DNA of 40,473 nt from Actinomycetota bacterium (GTDB lineage: Bacteria > Actinomycetota > Acidimicrobiia > Acidimicrobiales > JAMDDE01), in assembly GCA_023489235.1 (NCBI GenBank), contig JAMDDE010000076.1, positions 1 to 40,473 of the forward strand. The letters are read 5' to 3'. The translations under genes and the position numbers were made by a program. Shown here piece after piece: positions 16,396-24,318 of the stretch; the first letter of the stretch is position 1, and every line of letters starts with the position of its first letter. Under the pieces are notes generated by a model. It was not told the origin of the DNA. It ran no database searches and saw nothing but the letters and a program-made list of their open reading frames with translations.

Positions 16396-16424
16396 ATACT
16401 AGTTAACAACATATTAGTTAACAA
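16396..16424 (-). promoter_or_regulatory. sigma-70-type promoter upstream of rel, with doubled GTTAAC motif
   Basis: On the minus strand TTGTTA (16424-16419) and TAGTAT (16401-16396) are separated by exactly 17 bases, giving a good housekeeping-type promoter with a start site expected near 16389. The 11-base motif GTTGTTAACTA occurs twice, 15 bases apart (16415-16425 and 16400-16410), so the minus-35 region is duplicated. The inner GTTAAC is a palindrome and could be an operator. It would drive rel-hisS-aspS. Confidence 0.55.
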
Positions 16425-16491
16425 CCACCACCTCTACGAAGCATTCTCTCCTCTCAAGCCGCGGTGAATACCAAGATCAACAGTTAGTCCC

Positions 16492-16540
16492 TCACATCCT
16501 TCCCATGGATGCCAGGGACTTACGGGACGCGATAGATCAA
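16492..16540 (-). repeat. IS200/IS605 right-end-like hairpin (divergent copy)
   Basis: Read on the minus strand: TTGATCTATCGCGTCCCGTAAGTCC-type lead and box, a stem-loop at 16502-16517 (CCCTGG pairs with CCATGGG around a bulged T), then AAGGATGTGA. The layout follows the 51-base copies closely. It sits 38 bases past the secF stop, in the same direction, in the 246-base secF-rel gap. No transposase is present. Confidence 0.45.
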
Positions 16541-16578
16541 GCCATCCCTGACATGTGGGAACAAATAGCACTGCTCCT

Positions 16579-18150
16579 TCAGCGTCTCTTGCCTTTTCGC
16601 TTGGCAGGATGACGAGACTTTGTTCCTTGCTGAGAACGACTCCTGTTTGCTTGGCTTCTGTTCCGTCCACTACTCGAAGTAGCTTTTAGTTGAGCAGCAG
16701 AGGATGACTGCTGGCGTGGAGGAGTGGGTGAGCCATCCACAATGGTTCGCCCATCTGTATCTGAAGATCCTTCGGTATCCAGAGGGGCTCCGATCAGCGA
16801 TGACCCGTTCTCCAAGGAAGCGTTCTCTCCCCTGATCGAGTTCGTCGAAGGGGTATCTTCGTACTCAACCTGCTCCAAGTTGTTCTCCGCAATGTCTTCG
16901 TCCATCCGGGTAGAACTGGCGAGAGCAGTTTCTTTTCTAGCTCCATTTGACGGTTCAATGGAGCTAGAACGTCCACGTCTACCGCTTGTACTCGATCCTG
17001 GCAGTATTCTTCCCTTCGATCCTACCGAAGTAACAGTTGCCTTGGACAATCCAGAACCACCATGACTACCTACGCTTGTGCCGAATCCAGAGGCTGCAGC
17101 AGCCGCCGGTGTGAGGAGCAAACTACCTTCACCTCGAGCCTGCAGTCGTTGGCGGATAGTTGCATATCGTGGCTCCCGTTCCTTCCAAGCAGCTAACAGA
17201 GGTGAAGCAATAAACAGAGACGAGTAAGCTCCGGAGACAAGACCGATCAGTAAGGCAAGGCCAAAGTACTGCAGGGTGGTAGCACCTAACAGTTGTGCTC
17301 CTATGAGTAGCACTGCCAATATAGGAATCACTGCTACCAAGGAGGTGTTGACCGATCGTGCCAGTACTTGGTTCATGGACAAATTGACGGTATCTTCGTA
17401 AGTGAGCTTTCCAGATGCACCCAGACCTTTGACACTTTCCTGTACACGATCAAATACGACAATAGTATCGTAAAGAGAGTATCCTAGAATAGTCAGTACT
17501 GCTACTACCGTATCGGGAGTAACTTGAAACCCAGTTAAAGAGTAAATTCCTACTGTGACAAGGATATCGTGGATGACAGCCACGATAGCCGCCATTGCCA
17601 TCTTCCACTCGAACCGTATCGTGATGTAAGCAGCGATAGCCAGGAAGAACACTATCAAGGCCAAAACAGCTTTATGGGTTATCTGACTTCCCCAGGAAGG
17701 ACCGATGGTTGTTACGCTTACTTGGTTGGTGGGTATCTTGGCTAGCTTGGCCAAGGTCGAAGTTACTTTGTCTTCGGTAATGCGTCGTGCCGTTGCGGAT
17801 TCTGAAGCCAGATCGGCTTCCACCTGGACGGTTCGCCCACCCAAAGTAATTATCGTAGCTCCTCCCAATCCCAATGGACGCAAGGAGTTGCGTACTGTTG
17901 TGGATGACAGCCCGGGAGCAGTCAGTTCCCAGGAAGTCCCACCTTTGAAGTCAATACCCAAATTGAGACCTCGGGTAGCCAGGGAGATGACTCCCGCGAG
18001 AATAACCACGGAAGAGATGAGGAACCACCACTTCCTCCGGTGGACAAAGTCGAAAGAAGTTTCTCCTCTATACAAACGCTGAAAAGCATTGAGCCTACGG
18101 ACAGTAGTGGTTGTCTTCCCGTTGTCTTGCAATGACTGCCCCTTGCTCAT
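16579..18150 (-). CDS. secF: protein translocase subunit SecF with long basic tail
   Basis: Forms a complex with SecD (and YajC) that drives late protein export using the proton gradient. The SecF core covers about residues 1-335: a first membrane helix (about 42-58), GLNLGIDFKGGTSWEL, an extracytoplasmic domain, and five further helices including ILGYSLYDTIVVFDRVQES. The remaining ~185 residues are a low-complexity Ser/Gly/Asp-rich linker ending in a very basic segment (KSRHPAKRKGKRR). Usual SecF proteins end near 320 residues, so the tail is an extension; in actinobacteria tails are common but variable. By topology the tail should be cytoplasmic. The ATG overlaps the secD stop (18147-18150). 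Confidence 0.95.
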   Translation of the reverse strand: MSKGQSLQDNGKTTTTVRRLNAFQRLYRGETSFDFVHRRKWWFLISSVVILAGVISLATRGLNLGIDFKGGTSWELTAPGLSSTTVRNSLRPLGLGGATIITLGGRTVQVEADLASESATARRITEDKVTSTLAKLAKIPTNQVSVTTIGPSWGSQITHKAVLALIVFFLAIAAYITIRFEWKMAMAAIVAVIHDILVTVGIYSLTGFQVTPDTVVAVLTILGYSLYDTIVVFDRVQESVKGLGASGKLTYEDTVNLSMNQVLARSVNTSLVAVIPILAVLLIGAQLLGATTLQYFGLALLIGLVSGAYSSLFIASPLLAAWKEREPRYATIRQRLQARGEGSLLLTPAAAAASGFGTSVGSHGGSGLSKATVTSVGSKGRILPGSSTSGRRGRSSSIEPSNGARKETALASSTRMDEDIAENNLEQVEYEDTPSTNSIRGENASLENGSSLIGAPLDTEGSSDTDGRTIVDGSPTPPRQQSSSAAQLKATSSSGRNRSQANRSRSQQGTKSRHPAKRKGKRR

Positions 18151-19667
18151 GCGATTCCTCCGGTGTCGGCCACAAGTCCCCTGCCCACTCCTATCCAGCG
18201 AGCCTTGGTGAACAACTCACTGCGTCCCAAGATGATGACCAAAGGACGAGTGAAGAAGTAAGCAGTTGCAACATCAAGAAGAGTGGAAAGTCCCAGGAAG
18301 AAGGCAAATCCTCTAACAGCTCCAATGCTTAGAAGCCAAAGAATCAAGGCGCCCAGGAATGAGACAGCATCAGCAGCAATGATAGTACGGTATGCACGCT
18401 TGAAGCCTTTGTCCACTGAAGATCTAACCGAACGTCCTGCCCGCACCTCGTCCTTGAGGCGCTCGAAATACACGACATACGAGTCGACGGTTATTCCCAC
18501 AGACACTATTAAGCCGGTTACGCCAGACAGGTCCAAGGTAAGTCCTTCGACTCGTCCCAGCAAAGAGATGATTACCCACAGCAACGCCGCTGTAGTGGCC
18601 AAACCGAGTACCACCACCACACCCAAACCACGATAATAAAAAATGGTATAAGCCATCACTAGGGCCAAGCCCACCAACCCAGCTATCAATCCGGCCTTCA
18701 AAGACGACTTGCCCAGGGTAGGAGATACTGTTTCAGTACTCAGGCGGTTCAGTTGAACTGGCAGAGCACCGTAGTTGAGCACAAGTGCCAAGTTACTGGC
18801 GGTTGCATGCGTAAAGTTGCCCGTAATCTCTCCCCTCCCCCCAAATGAGGAGAAGCTCGATTGAGTAGCTTGGATGATGGGAGCAGAGGTGATCTTGCCG
18901 TCAAGATCGGCAGCTACCAACTGATGAAAGTTTGCCTTGGCCATCTTGTCCCACTCTGGTGAGCCCTTGCTCGTCAGAGTGAAGGCAACGAACCACGTAC
19001 CTGTGCTGGGATTGATCTGAGGTGTAGCTGAGGCAATGGCAGTTCCAGTTAGTTGAGCCGGCCCCAAGAGGTACCTCTCCCCTCCTGTACCACTTCCTGG
19101 GACAGGGAGAAGAACTGGCTTATTCTTTACATCCTGAGAAGGCTTGGTGGTTGGATAAGAGGCTAGAGCTTGATCCGGTGGAGGAGGAGAGTAATTCCCT
19201 GTAGCAGTATTGACGTTGAGATTTGCTGCAGTGTATGCATTGGCAGCAGGACAAGAGGTCGGGAGCGGCTTGCTCGAAGCTTTCGTAGCAGCACCTTTGG
19301 GAGGTGGTGAATACGGAGGAGCTGCGCACAAGACAGGTCGGAAGAGAAGTTGAGCGGTCTCACCAATAGTATGGATTACCTGCTCTGGATCGGATACCCC
19401 AGGCATTTGCACCACTACGTCGCTTCCTTGGGTAGTGACGTTTGCCCCTGACACCCCTAAGGCATTGGCTCGGTTCCTGATGATGTCCACTGCTTCATGG
19501 AGCTTGCCGGTAGTGGTGGGATGCGCTGGTGCATACACGATGGAGATGCCACCAGCGAGGTCAAGGCCAAGCTTGGGCGCCCATCCAGCCGCCAAAGAGG
19601 CTGCCAACGCCGCTGCCGAGATGATGATAGTGGCAATGACGCTGATCGATAATGAACGTCTCATCAC
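18147..19667 (-). CDS. secD: protein translocase subunit SecD
   Basis: Partner of SecF in the Sec export complex, 506 residues. The first membrane helix (about 6-25) leads into the signature KLGLDLAGGISIVYAP. The large extracytoplasmic P1 domain carries a Pro/Ser/Thr-rich insertion (about 115-200), typical in kind of actinobacterial SecD. Five C-terminal membrane helices include GVTGLIVSVGITVDSYVVYF and FKRAYRTIIAADAVSFLGAL. The start is GTG at 19667, overlapping the yajC TGA; the adjacent ATG at 19664 is equally possible. Gene order yajC-secD-secF is the classical one. Confidence 0.96.
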   Translation of the reverse strand: MMRRSLSISVIATIIISAAALAASLAAGWAPKLGLDLAGGISIVYAPAHPTTTGKLHEAVDIIRNRANALGVSGANVTTQGSDVVVQMPGVSDPEQVIHTIGETAQLLFRPVLCAAPPYSPPPKGAATKASSKPLPTSCPAANAYTAANLNVNTATGNYSPPPPDQALASYPTTKPSQDVKNKPVLLPVPGSGTGGERYLLGPAQLTGTAIASATPQINPSTGTWFVAFTLTSKGSPEWDKMAKANFHQLVAADLDGKITSAPIIQATQSSFSSFGGRGEITGNFTHATASNLALVLNYGALPVQLNRLSTETVSPTLGKSSLKAGLIAGLVGLALVMAYTIFYYRGLGVVVVLGLATTAALLWVIISLLGRVEGLTLDLSGVTGLIVSVGITVDSYVVYFERLKDEVRAGRSVRSSVDKGFKRAYRTIIAADAVSFLGALILWLLSIGAVRGFAFFLGLSTLLDVATAYFFTRPLVIILGRSELFTKARWIGVGRGLVADTGGIA

Positions 19668-20365
19668 TTATTGCCCTTATTCTCCCTCTTCATTGACGAG
19701 GTGCTCTCATCGTCTGCTATGTGATCGTCTTCTGTTATACCCCCATTACTGGATGCCATCTCCTGTAAGGATGTTCCGGTACCAACTTCGTCTTCTCGAG
19801 GAACGCTATAGCTCTCGTCCTCTTCGTCCTCGTAGTCCTCTTCGTCCTCGTAGTCCTCTTCGTCCTCGTAGTCCTCTTCGTCCTCGTAGTCCTCTTCGTC
19901 CTCGTCTTGGTCGTGGAGAGTGTCAGAAGCAGGATCGACGGCTACATGAGGATTGCTGACCCCAGCCCCGGCCCTAACGGTACCAGTTCCTCCTGGTACT
20001 TGATCCATACGATGGAGTATGAACTGGCGCAGCACGACGATATGATTTCCCTCGCCTATATCCAGGGTAACTCGTTCACCATCTATGTTATCCACTACGC
20101 CGACCACACCCCCTTGGGTGAGCACCTCCTGGCCAACCTCAAGCCTGGTGCGGACATCTTGTTGTGCCCTGGCACGTTGCCGTTGGGGCCGCACGAACAT
20201 AAACCACAACAAGGCGAAGAATGCCAGCAAGATCAGGATGAAGCTAACCCCACCCGACGATGACGAGGTGCTCTTGGATGCAGCCTTTGCTGCACTGAGC
20301 AAACCTAGAACAACAGTAGCGCTCAGCATGTGTGGCAGGTGTTGAATAGTCAAACTAAATATCAT
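19664..20365 (-). CDS. yajC: preprotein translocase subunit YajC with acidic repeat tail
   Basis: Small single-helix membrane subunit that associates with SecDF. The YajC core is recognisable: a membrane helix (about 40-58, FILILLAFFALLWFMFVRPQ), then RAQQDVRTRLEVGQEVLTQGG-type sequence and DNIDGERVTLDIGEG. Typical YajC ends at about 110 residues; this one has 233. The extra C-terminus includes an acidic block at about 152-184 made of DEEDYE repeats. Another 21 or so residues precede the helix compared with short homologues. The ATG at 20365 has AAGGA about nine bases upstream. Orientation should leave the acidic tail in the cytoplasm. Confidence 0.93.
   Translation of the reverse strand: MIFSLTIQHLPHMLSATVVLGLLSAAKAASKSTSSSSGGVSFILILLAFFALLWFMFVRPQRQRARAQQDVRTRLEVGQEVLTQGGVVGVVDNIDGERVTLDIGEGNHIVVLRQFILHRMDQVPGGTGTVRAGAGVSNPHVAVDPASDTLHDQDEDEEDYEDEEDYEDEEDYEDEEDYEDEEDESYSVPREDEVGTGTSLQEMASSNGGITEDDHIADDESTSSMKRENKGNK
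19818..19906. repeat. 18-bp in-frame tandem repeat in yajC
   Basis: TCCTCTTCGTCCTCGTAG (plus strand) occurs four times in perfect succession from 19818 to 19889, followed by 17 bases of a fifth copy. On the coding strand each unit gives the six residues DEEDYE (in one phase). Unit length is a multiple of three, so copy-number change would alter tail length without a frameshift. The perfect nucleotide identity suggests recent slippage expansion. Confidence 0.9.
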
Positions 20366-20434
20366 TTACGAGGTCCTTAAGTCGGAGGCCAATACATCCC
20401 TACATTATCGTAGTCCACGATACCTGTAGTGGCA

Positions 20435-21571
20435 TCAGGAATTCCTGGGGTTACCTTCACCGTTGTCGCGCATCTCCCATACCTCTTTTACCTCTTTTAT
20501 CAAAGTACTGAGCTCACCCTGCCTGATGGCCTCTCTTGCCCGGATAATCAACCTATTAGTCCAAGTAAGGTTATGAATGCTGATCAACCTCCATGCGGTA
20601 GGCTCCTTTACCATGAGCAGATGGCGCAAGTACCCTCGCGACCACCGCATGCAAGTAGAACAATGGCAGGAAGGATCTAGAGGACCTTGCTCCAAGGCAT
20701 TTTCCTTGCGACGCAACTGATAACGACCCGTTTCGCTCAACACCGTCCCATGTCTCCCTAAACGAGTCGGGAATACGCAGTCGAACATGTCTACTCCGAA
20801 GGATATAGCTTCCAGCAGACTGACTGGATCCCCTACTCCCATAAGATATCTTGGCCTTCCTTCAGGTAACATGGATACGGTTGCCTCCAGGACCTCGAGC
20901 ATCTCGCTATGAGCCTCGCCGACCGACAGCCCTCCTATGGCATATCCACTGAAATCACACTCCACTGTCCGTTGCACGCTTTCCAGCCTCATAGGGAGGT
21001 CGATCCCTCCCTGGATAATGCCAAAGAGAGCTTGGTCCTCACGCTTATGAGCTTTCTTGGCTCTCCTGGCCCACTCGACTGTACGAAGCATGGCCTCTTT
21101 GACCACCTCTATCGGAGCAGGAAGAGAGGGACACTGATCAAGCACCATCTGGATATCTGCTCCGATGAGCTCTTGAATAGCCACAGCGCTTTCCGGGGTC
21201 AGTCGGATCATGGATCCATCGTAAACCGAACGAAAGTTCACCCCATTGTCATCGACTACAGGTGCCAAGGATCGCGTCTGGTAGCCTCCCGAATCAGTCA
21301 ATACAGCACCGTTCCAACCACTGAAAGAGTGGATTCCTCCCATAGCCGCTATTACCTCTGCCCCAGGCCTCAAAGCCAAGTGGTAAGCATTGGCCAACAT
21401 AACCTGGAAACCTATGTCCTCGAGATCTTGCATGGACACAGCGCGGACTGTTCCTCTTGTGCCAACTGGCATGAAGCAAGGAGTTTCGAACTGCCTATAT
21501 GCAGTCAATGCCCTTGCGGTGCGTGCTCCATTATCGACAGCATCTATTTGAAGTGAGACTGGCCACGTCAT
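20435..21571 (-). CDS. tgt: tRNA-guanine transglycosylase
   Basis: Exchanges guanine 34 of GUN-anticodon tRNAs for the queuosine precursor preQ1. The 378-residue TIM-barrel protein has ANAYHLALRPG, LTDSGGYQ with the proton-handling Asp93, GIIQGG, YAIGGLSVGE, YLMGVGDP, and DMFDCVFPTR with the nucleophile Asp264. The zinc site is Cys302, Cys304, Cys307 and His333 (CHCSTC and SIHNL). Asp93 is followed by SGGYQTRSLA where the family usually has SGGFQVFSLA. AGGA sits eight bases before the ATG. Its start region is duplicated 65 bases upstream. It follows queA, so both late steps of queuosine formation are encoded together. Confidence 0.96.
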   Translation of the reverse strand: MTWPVSLQIDAVDNGARTARALTAYRQFETPCFMPVGTRGTVRAVSMQDLEDIGFQVMLANAYHLALRPGAEVIAAMGGIHSFSGWNGAVLTDSGGYQTRSLAPVVDDNGVNFRSVYDGSMIRLTPESAVAIQELIGADIQMVLDQCPSLPAPIEVVKEAMLRTVEWARRAKKAHKREDQALFGIIQGGIDLPMRLESVQRTVECDFSGYAIGGLSVGEAHSEMLEVLEATVSMLPEGRPRYLMGVGDPVSLLEAISFGVDMFDCVFPTRLGRHGTVLSETGRYQLRRKENALEQGPLDPSCHCSTCMRWSRGYLRHLLMVKEPTAWRLISIHNLTWTNRLIIRAREAIRQGELSTLIKEVKEVWEMRDNGEGNPRNS

Positions 21572-21646
21572 GATGGATCCTCAGAGAAGGACTGGTCGGT
21601 AAGTGAGATGATCGGGGAGGAGACTGGCCACGTCATGATGGATCCT
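21555..21646. repeat. 27-bp direct repeat covering the tgt start, 65-bp period
   Basis: The same 27 bases occur at 21555-21581 and 21620-21646. The first copy contains the ribosome site, ATG and first codons of tgt on the minus strand. The second repeats them upstream, creating a second start site. From that upstream ATG a 22-codon reading frame runs leftwards and ends in a TGA overlapping the tgt ATG (TCATGACG context), which could couple translation. Confidence 0.85.
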
Positions 21647-22750
21647 TTAGCACATGAAAGAGGAGTGATTGAGCATAGGCAGTTCTGACCTGGCAATGAG
21701 CATAGCATCACCAAAACTCAAGAACCTATAGCCATCCTGCAGAGCCAACCGGTAGAGCTCTTTCCATCTAGGACCAACGAACGCATGAACTAGAGCCAAT
21801 AGAGTCGAACGGGGTATGTGGAAGTTGGTCAGCAGAAGATCCACTAGTTGAAATTGGTATCCTGGTTTGATGAATAGAGAGGTTCTTCCTTCCAACACTC
21901 CACTGACTGCTGCCGATTCCAATGCACGCACTACAGTGGTTCCCACAGCCACCACTCGGCGCGCGTTAAGGCACTGCTCCATAGTGGATTCGTCCACCTT
22001 GTAGACCTCGGAGTGGATGACGTGATCGTCCACTCGATCCGTGAGGATGGGACGGAAGGTGTCCAAGCCAATCTTGAGATCAACCGTAGCCACTTTGGCG
22101 CCAGCCTCTACGATTCGTTCCAGAGTCTCCTTGCTCAAGTGAAGTCCAGCAGTTGGGGCGGCTACAGACCCGGAGCTCCTGGCATACACGGTTTGATAGT
22201 CATCCAGGTCTATATCATGGGAGCGTATGTAAGGAGGTAGAGCAATACGGCCATGCTGGTGGACAACTTGTTCATCATGGAGGTACACTACTCTGACGCC
22301 TGGCTGTAGCTCGTAATGACTTCCTACGGTGACCAATGGTATTTGGTTAGAGGTGTAGAGGGTCATGCCTTCGCGAATTCGCCTACCTGGACGGATTAGA
22401 GCCAACCAAGCAGCTTTATCCTCATGAATATCTATGCGCGATTCGTCCAAAACAGAGGAGAGTGGTTCCAACAAGAGCACCTCTACCTTGCCTCCAGTTG
22501 ACTTGAACAAATCCAATCTAGCTGGCATAACCTTTGTCTCATTAAGGACTAGCAAATCCCCCGGACCAAGAAGCAAAGGAAGGTCTTTTACTTGCATATG
22601 TGCTACGTCACCTGCTGGGTCAATGGCCACCAACATTCTGGCATGATCCCGGGGATGCAGAGGGGCTTGTGCTATACGATCCGGAGGTAGTTCGTAATCG
22701 AGCTCGTCAGTCAACAATTCTTGATTGTCAAGTTGCTTTAGGTGGTTCAT
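21647..22750 (-). CDS. queA: S-adenosylmethionine:tRNA ribosyltransferase-isomerase
   Basis: Transfers and rearranges the ribose of SAM onto preQ1 in tRNA to form epoxyqueuosine. Recognisable motifs are LDYELPPDRIAQAPLHPRD at the N-terminus, LLVLNETKVMPARL, RIREGM, VYARSSGSVAAPTAGLH, TVDLKIGLDTFRPI, and TNFHIPRSTLLALVHAF. The frame is open to 22849, but those first 33 codons lie inside the permease gene. The ATG at 22750, four bases after the permease stop, gives a 367-residue protein of normal length and is preferred. No clear ribosome site is seen, so coupling to the upstream gene is likely. Confidence 0.95.
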   Translation of the reverse strand: MNHLKQLDNQELLTDELDYELPPDRIAQAPLHPRDHARMLVAIDPAGDVAHMQVKDLPLLLGPGDLLVLNETKVMPARLDLFKSTGGKVEVLLLEPLSSVLDESRIDIHEDKAAWLALIRPGRRIREGMTLYTSNQIPLVTVGSHYELQPGVRVVYLHDEQVVHQHGRIALPPYIRSHDIDLDDYQTVYARSSGSVAAPTAGLHLSKETLERIVEAGAKVATVDLKIGLDTFRPILTDRVDDHVIHSEVYKVDESTMEQCLNARRVVAVGTTVVRALESAAVSGVLEGRTSLFIKPGYQFQLVDLLLTNFHIPRSTLLALVHAFVGPRWKELYRLALQDGYRFLSFGDAMLIARSELPMLNHSSFMC

Positions 22751-22754
22751 AGGT

Positions 22755-24284
22755 TTATTCAGCTGGTTCGAAAGCAATGTGGGCAGAAGCACTGGGCTTA
22801 TCTTTGGCACTATAGAGCCCATAGATGATCCCTGCTGCAAGAAGAGCAATGAAGTAACCCAGGCTGCTTCGAGCGAATATTCCCTTGGCGAATGGACCAG
22901 CGAACCAAGGCGAGACGGTGAAGCACAAGCCTAAGAGGACGCCAACAAGCCAAGAGATCAGTCCCGCCCAGTTGATACCTGATCTGTAGCTGTAGCTACC
23001 TTGAAATTGTCGATTGGCTCCATCCAGAATTTGGACGTCGTACGAACGACGAACGAGCAAGTCGACCACTAAGATGGCGGCCCAAGGAGCTAGACCGTCT
23101 GCCAGAAGCTCCAAGAAGCTTTCGAAGGGGGCTACGAAAGAGTGACTGATCAACAAGACGTATGCACTACCAAGAGTCATGACGGACGCATCCACGAACA
23201 CCGTCTTGTACCTCTTGACCTTGACACCAAGAGCTAGAAGATTGAGACCGGAAGAGTAGAGCCCTAGTACTGTCTCTGCCAACAACCCCCCAACTGCTGT
23301 CAAGAGGTACGGGATTGACAGCCATGCCGGTAAGGCAGTTCTCAGCACACCCACCGGATTGGTCGAAGTGGCCAAGCCGTTAACTTTCGTGGATACGAGG
23401 AAACCGACTGCTATGAGCAAGAACACCGGGAACGTTGCTCCAGCAGTCGTCCAACCAATTACCGATCCGGAACGTTCCGAGCGAGGAAGATAACGCGAGT
23501 AGTCAGCCGCCACGTTTACCCAGCTGATGCCGGTGGCTGCTCCTACTATGCTGATAGCTCCCAGTACGGATGCAAAAGGCGCCGGAGACTTAGTTACTAC
23601 TGCATGCCAGTTCACCTCCGTGAGGAGGAAAGGCAGTAAGACTAGCGTCATGCCCCCGAACAAAATAGTTACTACTCTCTGGATCCAGGCTAGTGTGGCA
23701 TGACCCAGAACGGAGAGGACCAAGGCTAAGATGCACGCAACAAAGGTGCAGGCCAGTTCCAGTAGTGCGCTGGTTGGGAGATGCAGAGTGATCCTGGCCA
23801 ACTCAGCTAACGCATAAGCCACAATGATAGTGTTAATGGTCTCCCACCCCAGGAGGTTTATCCAACTGATCAAGGTAGGTGGAATGTTCCCCCAACGCCC
23901 GAACACTGCTCGGGAGATGATCAGGGCCGGCGTACCTCGCTTCTTACCGGAAACGCTCAACACCCCTACGAGAAAGAAAGAAAGAGCCGTACCGATCAGA
24001 GCAACAAGAGCAGCTTGCCAGAGATTGAGTCCCATGATCGCTAGGATGGCCCCATATACTACCGATATGACTGCTACGTTGGCTCCGCACCACAACCAAA
24101 ACAACTCCACTGCTCGCCCATGACGATCAGAAGCGGGGACTGGCTCGATTCCTCGGGTTTCGATACCCCAAAGGGGATCGCTACTAGGGTATTCCTTGGC
24201 TCGCCTTCTTCCAGGGTATCCACCTTGACTAGGGTCGACCCCAGGTAACCTATCGTTGAAAGACCCGTCCGATGACTCGATCAC
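22755..24284 (-). CDS. NCS1-family nucleobase:cation symporter
   Basis: Predicted 12-helix inner membrane permease of the NCS1 (purine/cytosine, allantoin, hydantoin) family, 509 residues. After a hydrophilic N-terminus of about 60 residues comes GIEPVPASDRHGRAVELFWL, the usual entry to helix 1. RGTPALIISRAVFGRWGN and WINLLGWETINTI are the family's substrate-region signatures, and ISWVNVAADYSRYLPR is in the middle. The start is GTG at 24284 with AGAGG seven bases upstream. It lies 34 bases after ruvB and four bases before queA, so it is part of the same transcript as queA-tgt. The substrate is not known; a cytosine, purine or 7-deazapurine base is possible. Confidence 0.88.
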   Translation of the reverse strand: MIESSDGSFNDRLPGVDPSQGGYPGRRRAKEYPSSDPLWGIETRGIEPVPASDRHGRAVELFWLWCGANVAVISVVYGAILAIMGLNLWQAALVALIGTALSFFLVGVLSVSGKKRGTPALIISRAVFGRWGNIPPTLISWINLLGWETINTIIVAYALAELARITLHLPTSALLELACTFVACILALVLSVLGHATLAWIQRVVTILFGGMTLVLLPFLLTEVNWHAVVTKSPAPFASVLGAISIVGAATGISWVNVAADYSRYLPRSERSGSVIGWTTAGATFPVFLLIAVGFLVSTKVNGLATSTNPVGVLRTALPAWLSIPYLLTAVGGLLAETVLGLYSSGLNLLALGVKVKRYKTVFVDASVMTLGSAYVLLISHSFVAPFESFLELLADGLAPWAAILVVDLLVRRSYDVQILDGANRQFQGSYSYRSGINWAGLISWLVGVLLGLCFTVSPWFAGPFAKGIFARSSLGYFIALLAAGIIYGLYSAKDKPSASAHIAFEPAE

Positions 24285-24318
24285 GGTACTACCTCTCTAA
24301 ACCTACTCTTCTGCAACC

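Noticed and set aside
20909-21556. 215-codon plus-strand reading frame antisense to tgt
   Set aside because: Lies opposite the conserved catalytic part of tgt and shows no family features.
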